From Dyadobacter sp. CY312 (GTDB lineage: Bacteria; Bacteroidota; Bacteroidia; Cytophagales; Spirosomataceae): 64,000 nt of DNA. This document shows, piece after piece, positions 55,146-63,824 of the stretch (positions within the stretch are counted from its first letter, which is position 1; every line of letters begins with the position of its first letter). A program made the position numbers and the translations under genes. Location of the stretch: NCBI RefSeq assembly GCF_021390535.1, contig NZ_JAJUXG010000015.1, positions 186,001 to 250,000 on the forward strand. The letters are read 5' to 3'. Under the pieces are notes generated by a model that had not been told where the DNA came from, did no database searches, and saw nothing but the letters and a program-made list of their open reading frames with translations.

Positions 55146-56546
55146 ATGCACATACAATTTTTTGGTGCCGCAAGAACTGTCACAGGAAGCAAACATCTGA
55201 TCACAACCGAAAAAGGAACAAAAATCCTGCTGGATTGCGGGCTCTTTCAGGGAATACAAACAGATGAATTCAACCAAAACTTTGGCTTTAAACCATCCGA
55301 AGTTGATTATCTGATTTTATCACACGCGCATATCGATCATTCGGGACTTATTCCCTGTCTGGTACGTCAGGGATTTAACGGCCCCATTTACTGTACCTCG
55401 GCTACGGCAGACTTGTGTCGGATTATGCTGATGGACAGTGCTCACATCCAGGAAAAAGATCTGGAACGCATCAATGAGCGCAGAAAACGACAAGCCAGAC
55501 CATTACTTGAAGAATTGTATAATGCCGAAGATGCGCAACGGGCACTCAGTATGTTTAAGAGCGTTCGCTACGGGCAAACGTTTCATTTGGGTCCCGACAA
55601 TGAAGTAGCCGCGTTTCTGTCGGATGCTGCTCATCTCTTAGGAAGTGCAGCGGTACATTTAAGCATCCCGGACAAAGGCTCCTTTAAACAGGTGACATTC
55701 ACAGGCGATATTGGCCGTCCCGAAGACCGGATCCTACGGAAGCCGGATGTGTTTCCCCAGGCTGATGTGATCATTTGCGAATCGACCTATGGCGACAGGT
55801 TACATGAGAAAGAAATTGATATGCAGGGTCATTTATTAAAAATTGTACATGAAACCTGTGTACAAAACCGTGGAAAGCTGATCATCCCCGCATTCGCGGT
55901 TGACCGTACACAGGAGCTGATATATGCTCTGGATCAACTGTCCAGTTCCGGAAAATTACCTCAAATACCGGTTTACATTGACAGCCCTTTGGCAATCAAT
56001 GCAACACGTATCATGAAAGATCATGACGAATGTTTTAATCCGGAGATACTGGAATACATCGAAAAAGATGGTGATGCTTTTGCCTTTCCATACCTGCATT
56101 ATGTATCCGATGTGAATGAATCCAAGGCAATCAATGACAGGAAAGAACCTTGTATTATCATTTCTTCATCGGGTATGGCAGAAGCGGGCAGGATCAAACA
56201 TCATATTAAGAATAACATTGGCAATCCAAATTCAACCATATTACTGGTAGGATACGCATCGGCAAACACCCTGGCGGGTGCATTAAAACGTGGAGACAAA
56301 CAGGTAAATATTTTTGGAGAATCACATGAGGTAAAATGCAGTGTAGCTTCTATGGATTCGTTTTCAGGACATGGAGATTACAACGAAATGATTGATTTTC
56401 TTTCTTGCCAAACCCCGGAACGTGTTCAGAAGGTGTTTTTAGTTCATGGAGAATATGAAACGCAGGTATCCTTTAAGCTGAAATTACAGGCAAAAGGTTA
56501 CAAGGATATACATATTCCGGCATTGTACGAAAACGTAGAAATTTAG
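55146..56546 (+). CDS. Beta-CASP metallo-beta-lactamase RNA-processing nuclease
   Basis: 466 residues. MBL core with SHAHIDHSGLIPCLVRQGF (metal His/Asp at about 60-65) and DAAHLLGSAAVHL; beta-CASP domain (about 240-360); C-terminal SFSGHGDYNEMIDFL and FLVHGEYETQ. This is the CPSF73-like group; members cut or trim RNA. It could be an RNA exo/endonuclease of unknown target. It ends 69 nt before tRNA-Leu. Confidence 0.9.
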   Translation: MHIQFFGAARTVTGSKHLITTEKGTKILLDCGLFQGIQTDEFNQNFGFKPSEVDYLILSHAHIDHSGLIPCLVRQGFNGPIYCTSATADLCRIMLMDSAHIQEKDLERINERRKRQARPLLEELYNAEDAQRALSMFKSVRYGQTFHLGPDNEVAAFLSDAAHLLGSAAVHLSIPDKGSFKQVTFTGDIGRPEDRILRKPDVFPQADVIICESTYGDRLHEKEIDMQGHLLKIVHETCVQNRGKLIIPAFAVDRTQELIYALDQLSSSGKLPQIPVYIDSPLAINATRIMKDHDECFNPEILEYIEKDGDAFAFPYLHYVSDVNESKAINDRKEPCIIISSSGMAEAGRIKHHIKNNIGNPNSTILLVGYASANTLAGALKRGDKQVNIFGESHEVKCSVASMDSFSGHGDYNEMIDFLSCQTPERVQKVFLVHGEYETQVSFKLKLQAKGYKDIHIPALYENVEI

Positions 56547-56568
56547 TTTCGTTTTTTTCAGAGTCCTG

Positions 56569-56599
56569 TTTGGAAACCTGGTCAGAGTTACTACTTTTG
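56569..56599 (+). promoter_or_regulatory. Promoter of tRNA-Leu(CAG)
   Basis: TTTG at 56569-56572, a 19-bp spacer and TACTTTTG at 56592-56599. Both boxes are perfect Bacteroidota consensus; the tRNA starts 17 nt downstream. Confidence 0.75.
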
Positions 56600-56615
56600 C
56601 ACACCCAATTTCAAT

Positions 56616-56699
56616 GCCGAAGTGGTGAAACTGGTAGACACGCACGTTTCAGAGGCGTGTGGGGGTTGCCCCATGCGGGTTCGAGTCCCGCCTTCGGCA
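56616..56699 (+). tRNA. tRNA-Leu, anticodon CAG
   Basis: 84 nt. The acceptor stem GCCGAAG (56616-56622) pairs with CTTCGGC (56692-56698); discriminator A. The anticodon arm is CACGT / GCGTG with loop TTCAGAG, so the anticodon is CAG (reads CUG). A long variable arm (GGGGGTTGCCCC) and T-arm GGGTTCGAGTCCC confirm tRNA-Leu. CCA is not encoded. Confidence 0.95.
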
Positions 56700-56702
56700 C
56701 GA

Positions 56703-56740
56703 ATGCCGTTCCTGACATCAGGAGCGGCATTTTTGCTTTT
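56703..56740 (+). terminator. Terminator of the tRNA-Leu gene
   Basis: A 13-bp stem ATGCCGTTCCTGA / TCAGGAGCGGCAT with a 2-nt loop and one G-U pair, followed by TTTTT. Confidence 0.85.
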
Positions 56741-56779
56741 CAAGAATGGCTTTCGGGGCAAAATACGTGAATTTGTCCA

Positions 56780-56832
56780 ATAAAAAACCTGAGATTATCA
56801 ATGCTTGTAATGGCACTGATTACCTCAGGTTT
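56780..56832 (-). terminator. Terminator of the nagB fusion gene
   Basis: On the minus strand AAACCTGAG pairs with CTCAGGTTT (56824-56832 and 56785-56793), followed by a run of Ts. It lies 37 nt beyond the stop. Confidence 0.8.
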
Positions 56833-56868
56833 ACTATTAAAAAGGCTAAATCGCTTTACCCTATATCC

Positions 56869-58839
56869 TTAAAATTTCCATCTTACAAAAGCTTCCATCG
56901 CTTCGTATTCTGCAAGACCGAGTTCATCGTACAGCTGTGCAGTACCGCTGTTACGTTCCTCTGCACGTTGCCAGAATTCTCTGGAATCATCTCCCTGGAA
57001 TACCACACCATCCTTTTGAGACTGGTGCTTGAATATCCCCTGACGTTTCTTTAAAACCTGGTCCGGGCTCATTGGCACTGCCATTTCGATCTCGTAAATG
57101 TCCCACTCAGCCCATGCTCCGCGGTATAACCAAACCCAACAGTCCTTCATGAAATTCTTGTGTTTCACACGCTGAAGAGCCGCTTCGATCGCATCCCAGC
57201 AGACCTTATGCGTTCCGTGTGGATCGGCAAAATCACCTGCTGCGTATATCTGATGCGGTTTGATTTCTTCAATCAGATCTTGAACGATCTTAATATCTTC
57301 CTCTCCAATCGGTTTCTTTTGTACTGTTCCTGTTTCGTAAAATGGCATATTCAGGAAATGAGCCTGGCTTGTAGGAATCCCTACGAAACGGCATGTCGAC
57401 TTTGCCTCTCCTTGTCTCAATAAACCTTTCACCTGACGAATTTCCGGCGTATCAATTTCGCTGTCTTTTGTATGCTTTAGATATGTCTTTGCATCTGTAA
57501 ACAACTTGTTTGCCTCCGGGCTGTCAATTCCGAAGTTTCTGTTAAAATCAACAACAAAATCAATGAAACGAAGCGCTTCGTCATCCGCTACGGCAATATT
57601 TCCCGATGTTTGGTAAGCCACATGTACTTCATGCCCCTGGTCAACCAGCCTTTGGAAAGTACCACCCATAGATATAATGTCGTCATCCGGATGAGGACTA
57701 AAAATCAACACGCGTTTTTTGGCAGGCTGAGCACGTTCCGGGCGATTGGTATCGTCCGCATTCGGCTTTCCTCCCGGCCATCCTGTAATGGTATGCTGCA
57801 ACTGGTTAAATACATTGATGTTGATCTCATAACCTGCACCATACTGGGCAAGTAAATCGCTCATACCATTATCATTGTAATCTTTGTCAGTCAATTTCAA
57901 AATTGGCTTACCCAGACTTTTCGACAAATGCGTAATTGCCTTTTTGATCATTTTATTATCCCAAACAACCGAGTCAACTGCCCAAGGTGTTTTTACTCGT
58001 GTCAGCTCAGATGCAGCACTTTCATCAACTACAAAAGATACGTTGGGATGTGCCTGAAGATAAGATGCAGGATTACGTTCTGTAACCGGCCCCTCTACTG
58101 CACCACGAATTACTGATGCTTTTCTTTCTCCCCATGCGAGCAACACAATACGGCGTGCACTTAATATTGGCGAAACGCCCAATGTTATTGCCTTACGGGG
58201 TACCTTATGAAGACCGCCAAATTCCATTGCAGCAGCTGCTCTGGTAGAATGATCGAGTGTGATCAGCCTTGTGCGGGCATTGATAAGTGAACCGGGTTCG
58301 TTAAAACCAATATGACCATTTCCCCCAATCCCAAGCAGCTGAAAATCCAGCCCTCCGACAGCATTTATTTTATTTTCATATGAGATACAGTAGTCTCTCA
58401 ACAATGCAGGCGGCACCGTTCCGTCCGGAAGGAAATAATTTTCCTTTGGAATATCTACATGATCAAACAACTGTTCCTTCATGAACCTGTGGTAACTATA
58501 AATGGAATCTGGCTCCATTTGGTAGTACTCATCAAGGTTAAAGGATATCACATTTTTAAAACTCAGCCCTTCCTCTTTATGGATTTTAATGAGCCTTGCA
58601 TAAACAGTCTTCGGAGAAGACCCTGTTGCCAAACCCAATACACAGTTTTTTCCTTCCTTTTGCTTCTTACGGATCAGCTCAGCAATTTCCTGTGCTACAG
58701 CATTAGAAGCCTCTTTGGAGTCTGCAAAAATTTGCGTCGGGATTTTTTCGTAGGTTATCGGTTGACCAATTGTCCCGTTTGTGGCATTGTCAGCCGCCTG
58801 TAATAAAATCGTGTCTGGATTCACAGTCTGAATGTCCAT
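56869..58839 (-). CDS. nagB: Glucosamine-6-phosphate deaminase fused to an LmbE/PIG-L domain
   Basis: 656 residues. The N-terminal half (about 30-310) is NagB: LGLATGSSPKTVYARL, FNLDEYYQM and GIGGNGHIGFNEPGS (catalytic Asp and His region). The C-terminal half (from about 370) is an LmbE/PIG-L-type deacetylase: IFSPHPDDDIISMGG with the zinc-binding HPDDD motif. It probably removes an acetyl group from GlcNAc-type substrates and then deaminates glucosamine-6-P to fructose-6-P, but this coupling is inferred. Such fusions are known in Bacteroidota. A possible structured leader lies upstream. Confidence 0.9.
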   Translation of the reverse strand: MDIQTVNPDTILLQAADNATNGTIGQPITYEKIPTQIFADSKEASNAVAQEIAELIRKKQKEGKNCVLGLATGSSPKTVYARLIKIHKEEGLSFKNVISFNLDEYYQMEPDSIYSYHRFMKEQLFDHVDIPKENYFLPDGTVPPALLRDYCISYENKINAVGGLDFQLLGIGGNGHIGFNEPGSLINARTRLITLDHSTRAAAAMEFGGLHKVPRKAITLGVSPILSARRIVLLAWGERKASVIRGAVEGPVTERNPASYLQAHPNVSFVVDESAASELTRVKTPWAVDSVVWDNKMIKKAITHLSKSLGKPILKLTDKDYNDNGMSDLLAQYGAGYEININVFNQLQHTITGWPGGKPNADDTNRPERAQPAKKRVLIFSPHPDDDIISMGGTFQRLVDQGHEVHVAYQTSGNIAVADDEALRFIDFVVDFNRNFGIDSPEANKLFTDAKTYLKHTKDSEIDTPEIRQVKGLLRQGEAKSTCRFVGIPTSQAHFLNMPFYETGTVQKKPIGEEDIKIVQDLIEEIKPHQIYAAGDFADPHGTHKVCWDAIEAALQRVKHKNFMKDCWVWLYRGAWAEWDIYEIEMAVPMSPDQVLKKRQGIFKHQSQKDGVVFQGDDSREFWQRAEERNSGTAQLYDELGLAEYEAMEAFVRWKF

Positions 58840-59018
58840 TGTTTAAAATAATTCTGGGAGTTTAAGAATAGGAAATAGGCATATTACAAATTGGTGACTT
58901 CTATCTGTTTCTATGTATTACACAATATCATAACAATAGTCTAAAAGATGTTATTCTATCGTGAAAATTTACATTGTTTCACAAAAGTACGATTCAAAAG
59001 CAATATTATTAAAAAAAT

Positions 59019-59050
59019 TTAAAAAATAACCTGCTTCCAAAAACAGGCTA
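59019..59050 (-). terminator. Terminator-like hairpin upstream of nagB
   Basis: On the minus strand TAGCCTG (59050-59044) pairs with CAGGTTA (59033-59027) with one G-U pair, followed by six Ts. It stands about 180 nt before the nagB start and could be an attenuator or the end of a small RNA. Confidence 0.45.
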
Positions 59051-59252
59051 TTGGCGAGAACATTGTCTCCCTGAAATTTAAACCCTTTACCAGCCAAAAC
59101 TTTTCAATAAATGTCATTTTAACAGGTTTAGGGCAATAAACGCACTTCTCTAAACCAGACTTATATACTAGATAACACAGGCTTAAGACTATTGGAAAGT
59201 GTTTGTCTCAAACTCCTACGTTTTCTCTTTTCTCAGAAAGTGATGTGTATTT

Positions 59253-59283
59253 TTTCATTCCACGAGAATTGCTTGTATTTTTG
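59253..59283 (+). promoter_or_regulatory. Promoter of glyA
   Basis: TTTC at 59253-59256 and TATTTTTG at 59276-59283 (perfect TAnnTTTG) with a 19-bp spacer. It argues for the ATG at 59326 and against the upstream start at 59203. Confidence 0.6.
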
Positions 59284-59325
59284 CGGCTTAATCTACATCC
59301 AACATATCATTTTTCCGTTAATCCC

Positions 59326-60630
59326 ATGTCTACACTCACAAGCGTTGAACGTGATACAGCCATTTTTGACCTGATCAATAAAGAAAAATTTCGTCAGGAA
59401 TCGGGCATTGAACTAATTGCTTCTGAAAACTTTACGTCAAAACAAGTGATGGAAGCGGCCGGAAGTGTACTTACCAACAAGTATGCGGAAGGACTTCCGG
59501 GAAAAAGGTATTATGGAGGATGTGAGGTTGTAGATGAAATTGAACAAATCGCAATTGACCGTCTGAAAGAACTTTTTGGTGCAACCTGGGCCAACGTTCA
59601 GCCACACTCGGGTGCTCAGGCAAATACTGCTGTGTTTCTGGCTTGCCTTAATCCTGGTGACAAAATCATGGGATTCAACCTGGCACACGGTGGTCACCTT
59701 TCGCACGGTTCTCCTGTCAATATTTCAGGTAAATATTTCCAGCCTGTTTTTTACGGTGTAGAAGCTGAAACAGGATTGATCAACTGGGACAAAGTTGAAG
59801 AAACTGCGGTAAGAGAAAAACCAAAACTATTGATCTGCGGTGCTTCGGCATACAGCCGCGACTGGGATTACGAACGTTTGCGTGCAATTGCCGATCAGGT
59901 TGGTGCTTTGTTGATGGCCGATATCGCTCATCCGGCAGGTTTGATTGCAAAAGGATTATTGAAAGATCCTTTCGATCATTGCCATATTGTAACGACAACA
60001 ACACACAAAACCCTTCGTGGACCACGTGGTGGTGTAATTATGATGCGTAACGATTTTGAAAATCCATTTGGCATCACTACACAAAAAGGACAACTTCGTA
60101 CGATGTCTTCTCTATTGGACTCAGGTGTATTCCCGGGTACTCAGGGCGGACCTTTGGAGCACATTATTGCTGCAAAAGCAATCGCATTTGGTGAAGCATT
60201 GGGAGAAGGTTACTACAACTACGCAACGCAGGTAGCGAAAAATGCTCAGGCTATGGCAAAAGCATTTACCGAAAAAGGATACAGAATTATATCCGGAGGA
60301 ACTGATAACCACTTAATGCTTATCGATCTTCAGTCTAAAAACGGAGTGAAATCCGATATGACAGGAAAACTGGCAGAAAACACTTTGATTAAAGCAGACA
60401 TTACCATTAACAAAAACATGGTTCCTTTTGACGAAAAATCACCAATGGTAACTTCCGGAATGCGTGTTGGAACGGCTGCAATGACATCACGTGGATTGCT
60501 TGAAACCGATATGGAAAGAATCGTTGATATGATCGATACTGTTTTGGTTAATCATGATCAGGATGCTAAAATTGCTGCTGTTAAACAAGAAGTTAACACC
60601 TGGATGAAAGATTTCCCGTTGTACAGCTAA
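59326..60630 (+). CDS. glyA: Serine hydroxymethyltransferase
   Basis: 434 residues from ATG 59326. Start and length match the family; an in-frame ATG at 59203 would add 41 residues that read like promoter DNA. Motifs: [48 protein letters not shown] with the PLP Lys228, and [10 protein letters not shown]. It converts serine and tetrahydrofolate to glycine and methylene-THF. A terminator follows. Confidence 0.95.
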   Translation: MSTLTSVERDTAIFDLINKEKFRQESGIELIASENFTSKQVMEAAGSVLTNKYAEGLPGKRYYGGCEVVDEIEQIAIDRLKELFGATWANVQPHSGAQANTAVFLACLNPGDKIMGFNLAHGGHLSHGSPVNISGKYFQPVFYGVEAETGLINWDKVEETAVREKPKLLICGASAYSRDWDYERLRAIADQVGALLMADIAHPAGLIAKGLLKDPFDHCHIVTTTTHKTLRGPRGGVIMMRNDFENPFGITTQKGQLRTMSSLLDSGVFPGTQGGPLEHIIAAKAIAFGEALGEGYYNYATQVAKNAQAMAKAFTEKGYRIISGGTDNHLMLIDLQSKNGVKSDMTGKLAENTLIKADITINKNMVPFDEKSPMVTSGMRVGTAAMTSRGLLETDMERIVDMIDTVLVNHDQDAKIAAVKQEVNTWMKDFPLYS

Positions 60631-60647
60631 GCATAGTATAGACATAC

Positions 60648-60690
60648 AAACGGCATGGTAAGCAGACACTGATTATCATGCCGTTTTTGC
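60648..60690 (+). terminator. Terminator of glyA
   Basis: AAACGGCATGGTAA / TTATCATGCCGTTT, a 14-bp stem with one G-U pair, followed by TTTTG. Confidence 0.88.
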
Positions 60691-60817
60691 TTACAGGACA
60701 CGATAAAATTGCTTCCTTAAGCTTTTTTATCAGGACAAAACACGACTCATCACATTAGTATATGACGATCGGGTGGGTTACTGTTATTTTAAGAAGTTAA
60801 AGAATTGTGTGCTAAGT

Positions 60818-60849
60818 TGTTTTGACTTAATAAAGTTTTCATAACTTTG
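60818..60849 (+). promoter_or_regulatory. Promoter of the membrane TPR gene
   Basis: TAACTTTG at 60842-60849 is a perfect -7 box, with TTTG at 60821-60824 (spacer 17) as the possible -33 box. It covers the TTG at 60847, so the gene starts at ATG 60877. Confidence 0.55.
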
Positions 60850-60876
60850 CACTCCAAAATTGAATTAATTATTGAT

Positions 60877-61578
60877 ATGAGCAAGAAAAACACGGATGAG
60901 TCCGGTTTTGAAATTATTGAAACACCCGAGGCTTTGGCCGGACAAATCAGTAAAGCAGAGATTTTCTTTCTGAAAAATCGTAACGTGGTTCTTGGCATTG
61001 GCGGGGCAATTCTACTTGCTGTTGTCGCATTTGCCGGTTACCGTTTCTATATTGATAGCCAGGAAGGAACTGCACAAAATGCTCTTTCGAGTGTAGTTTA
61101 CGATTTTGAAGCAGATTCTTTGCAAAAAGCATTGAATGGAAGCGGAGGAAATGAAGGCTTATTGTCAATCGCGGACAGCTATAAAGGAACAGACGCAAGT
61201 AACCTTGCTAACTTCTATGCTGGTGTTGCATTGTTGAAACAAGGGAAATTTGATGAGGCGATCAGTCATCTTCAATCTTTCAGCTCATCTGATCTGTTGC
61301 TTCACGCACGTGCTCAATCTTTGATTGGTGACGCATATCTTGAAAAAAATCAGGCAGCAGAGGCTATTTCTTTTTATAAGAAGGCTGCTGACTATGAAAA
61401 AAATGAATTCTTTACACCGGTATATCTGATGAAACTTGCGCTTGCACAAGAGAAGGCAAATCAGGCTGCTGATGCTGTTTCGACATATAAACGTGTAGTT
61501 GATGAGTTTCCTCTTTCCTCGGAAGTGGTAAACGCTAAGAAGTACATGGGATTACTGGAAGGACAGGTCGGCAAATAA
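60877..61578 (+). CDS. Membrane-anchored TPR protein (YfgM-like)
   Basis: 233 residues from ATG 60877. A short cytoplasmic N-terminus, one membrane helix at about 37-58 (VVLGIGGAILLAVVAFAGYRFYI), then TPR-like helices (YAGVALLKQGKFDEAISHL, KLALAQEKANQAADAV) to the end. This single-pass plus TPR layout resembles YfgM-type proteins. The role is unknown. Upstream of ribH, with a terminator between them. Confidence 0.75.
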   Translation: MSKKNTDESGFEIIETPEALAGQISKAEIFFLKNRNVVLGIGGAILLAVVAFAGYRFYIDSQEGTAQNALSSVVYDFEADSLQKALNGSGGNEGLLSIADSYKGTDASNLANFYAGVALLKQGKFDEAISHLQSFSSSDLLLHARAQSLIGDAYLEKNQAAEAISFYKKAADYEKNEFFTPVYLMKLALAQEKANQAADAVSTYKRVVDEFPLSSEVVNAKKYMGLLEGQVGK

Positions 61579-61600
61579 TGGTTAACCATTACTGTTCTTT

Positions 61601-61638
61601 AAAAGGATAAAGCCGACAACGGTTTTATCCTTTTTTTG
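61601..61638 (+). terminator. Terminator after the TPR gene
   Basis: AAAAGGATAAA / TTTATCCTTTT stem (61601-61611 and 61624-61634) followed by a T-run. Confidence 0.88.
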
Positions 61639-61744
61639 TTCCCACCCTGCAACACCAGAAAGTAAAGAATTTGTATTCCAAGAAACCTATAAGATCCGGA
61701 GGTTAACAATTCTCCGGATATCCAATATCTAAACTATTGAACGT

Positions 61745-62242
61745 ATGTCAAGTGCTGATAAAAATCTAAGTGTATTTACAACCGATGATCTTCCTGAGAT
61801 CAGTAATAAGAAATTTGCCCTTGTAGTGGCCGAATGGAACAGCGAAGTAACTGAAAAGCTTTTTGAAGGAGCTTACCAGACTCTAATCCAATATGGCGCT
61901 TTGCCCCAAAACATAGAAAGAGGGAACGTTCCGGGTAGCTTTGAACTCACACTTGCGTCTCACTGGTATGCGCAGCGTGCCGATATCGATGCAGTAATTG
62001 CATTGGGCGTAGTCATTCAGGGTGAAACAAAGCACAACGACTACATCAACCACGCCGTGGCGCAGGGAATTACCAACGTAAGTATTCAAAACAACAAACC
62101 GGTAATATTTGGTGTGCTTACTCCAAACAATATGGAACAGGCAATTGACCGTTCGGGTGGTGTGCATGGTAACAAAGGTGACGAAGCTGCTATGACGGCG
62201 ATCAAAATGGTAGGGCTGAAAGACAAGATATTTACCCGTTAG
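61745..62242 (+). CDS. ribH: 6,7-Dimethyl-8-ribityllumazine synthase
   Basis: 165 residues. Family blocks: FALVVAEWNSEVTEKLFEGA, NVPGSFELTLAS and VIALGVVIQGETKHNDYI (with the catalytic His), then FGVLTPNNMEQAIDRSGG. It condenses the ribityl-pyrimidinedione and butanone phosphate in riboflavin synthesis. No other rib gene is adjacent. Confidence 0.95.
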   Translation: MSSADKNLSVFTTDDLPEISNKKFALVVAEWNSEVTEKLFEGAYQTLIQYGALPQNIERGNVPGSFELTLASHWYAQRADIDAVIALGVVIQGETKHNDYINHAVAQGITNVSIQNNKPVIFGVLTPNNMEQAIDRSGGVHGNKGDEAAMTAIKMVGLKDKIFTR

Positions 62243-62253
62243 GCGAACCCTTG

Positions 62254-62351
62254 GTCAGGAATTGTCAGGTATAGTCATGAGGTTACAGAATGTATCCACA
62301 CCTGAGTACAAATGACAATTCCCTGACGACAATCGGCCATCCGTGACAATT
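62254..62351. repeat. Inverted and direct repeats TGACAATT between ribH and aspartokinase
   Basis: GTCAGGAATTGTCA (62254-62267) pairs with TGACAATTCCCTGAC (62313-62327) with one bulged base. A third TGACAATT lies at 62344-62351. No U-tract follows, so it is not a standard terminator. Confidence 0.55.
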
Positions 62352-62398
62352 ATTTGACCAAAAACTAATTCATTCAAAATTCAATCACTATAATATTT

Positions 62399-63757
62399 AT
62401 GCAAGTCTGGAAATTTGGTGGCACATCGGTTGGAAAACCTGAGCGCATGCATTCAATCCGCGAACTTCTTGAAAATGATACGAATCGTAAGATTGTCGTT
62501 TTGTCAGCATTATCGGGAACAACCAATGCGCTGATCTCCATTGGAGAATCTGCAAAAGCGTATGATGAAGATCAGGCTATTTCCAAGATTGACGACTTGA
62601 AGACACATTACGAGTTGTTTATCAAGGAATTGTATTCTACCGAAGAAGGACTTGCGAAAGGTCAGGAAATTATTGACAGTGAATTCGGATTTATTCGCTC
62701 GCTGGTTGGTATCAAACCTTTTACAATCAAACAGGATAAAGAACTGGTTGCAGAAGGCGAAATATTGAGCACAAAAATGTTCCAGGCTTATCTGGAAGAA
62801 AAAGGCGATAGTTCTGTATTACTGCCTGCACTGGATTTCATGCGTATTGACGCTGACGGTGAACCGGAAATGGCAGCCATTGAAGAAAAACTGGTTGCGA
62901 TTTTGAACCAACATACGGATGCCAAAATTGTTGTAACCCAAGGTTTTATCTGCCGCAACCCAAGAGAAGAGGTAGACAACCTGAAACGAGGCGGATCTGA
63001 TTATACAGCGTCGTTGATTGGCGGCGCAATTCGCGCAGACGAAATTCAGATCTGGACGGATATAGACGGAATGCACAACAACGATCCTCGCATTGTAAAG
63101 CGCACCTTCCCGATCAGAGAACTGACTTTTGAAGAAGCGGCTGAACTGGCTTATTTCGGAGCGAAAATTTTGCACCCAAGTACGATCACGCCAGCGAAAC
63201 TTCGTGGCGTACCTGTACGCCTGAAAAATACCATGCAGCCTGAGGCTCCTGGTACGCTCATCGCCAATCAGACGTCTGACCGCGAAATCAAAGCGATTGC
63301 AGCCAAAGACAACATTACGGCGATATACATACATTCGACCCGTATGCTGAATGCTTACGGTTTTCTGCGCAGGGTGTTTGAGATTTTTGAAAAATACAAA
63401 ACACCGGTGGACATGATCACCACGTCGGAAGTCTCGGTTTCTGTTACGATTGACAATTCTGATCACCTGGAAGCAATTACTGCCGAACTGAGAGAATTTG
63501 CGGATTTGGAAGAGCATGACCGCGACCAGAACATCATTTGTATCGTTGGTAATTTCAGCGCTGACAAAGAAGGGATTGCATTGAAAGTATTGGAAGCGAT
63601 GAAAAACATTCCGATCCGGATGATTTCTTACGGTGCTTCGGAACACAACTTGTCACTTTTGATTCATTCAAAATACAAGGCGGAAGCGCTGAATGTATTA
63701 AACGAGCGCCTTTTCTACTACGAGGATGCGATGAAAAATATATTCTCAGCTCAATAA
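62399..63757 (+). CDS. Aspartate kinase, monofunctional, ACT-domain type
   Basis: 452 residues. N-terminal kinase domain: WKFGGTSVGKPERM and KRGGSDYTASLIGGAI; two ACT-like regions in about 300-450 (for example MITTSEVSVSVTIDN, ISYGASEHNLSLL), so feedback by lysine and/or threonine is likely but not readable. No fused homoserine dehydrogenase. It supplies aspartyl phosphate to Asd, whose gene lies 23 kb upstream in this window. Confidence 0.93.
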   Translation: MQVWKFGGTSVGKPERMHSIRELLENDTNRKIVVLSALSGTTNALISIGESAKAYDEDQAISKIDDLKTHYELFIKELYSTEEGLAKGQEIIDSEFGFIRSLVGIKPFTIKQDKELVAEGEILSTKMFQAYLEEKGDSSVLLPALDFMRIDADGEPEMAAIEEKLVAILNQHTDAKIVVTQGFICRNPREEVDNLKRGGSDYTASLIGGAIRADEIQIWTDIDGMHNNDPRIVKRTFPIRELTFEEAAELAYFGAKILHPSTITPAKLRGVPVRLKNTMQPEAPGTLIANQTSDREIKAIAAKDNITAIYIHSTRMLNAYGFLRRVFEIFEKYKTPVDMITTSEVSVSVTIDNSDHLEAITAELREFADLEEHDRDQNIICIVGNFSADKEGIALKVLEAMKNIPIRMISYGASEHNLSLLIHSKYKAEALNVLNERLFYYEDAMKNIFSAQ

Positions 63758-63824
63758 TTGAACTGAGTTAAATTGATAAAAACTTTAAAAAAGCTGACAG
63801 CAACAGCCGACAGCCGACAGCCAT

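Larger units (their letters stand above)
58840..59325. other. 486-nt region between nagB and glyA
   Basis: AT-rich, with no coding region supported. It holds the glyA promoter (59253-59283), and on the minus strand a terminator-like hairpin (59019-59050) preceded by paired segments (GGTTTAG/CTAAACC at 59125-59156). These together suggest a leader RNA or small RNA upstream of nagB. Confidence 0.5.

Noticed and set aside
62243-62398. Possible FMN riboswitch near ribH
   Set aside because: The structured part lies downstream of ribH, and no RFN-like conserved stretches were seen upstream of ribH.
62819-63646. 275-residue minus-strand ORF
   Set aside because: It lies wholly inside the aspartokinase gene in an antisense frame, has no domain and no start context, and its composition is that of a shadow.
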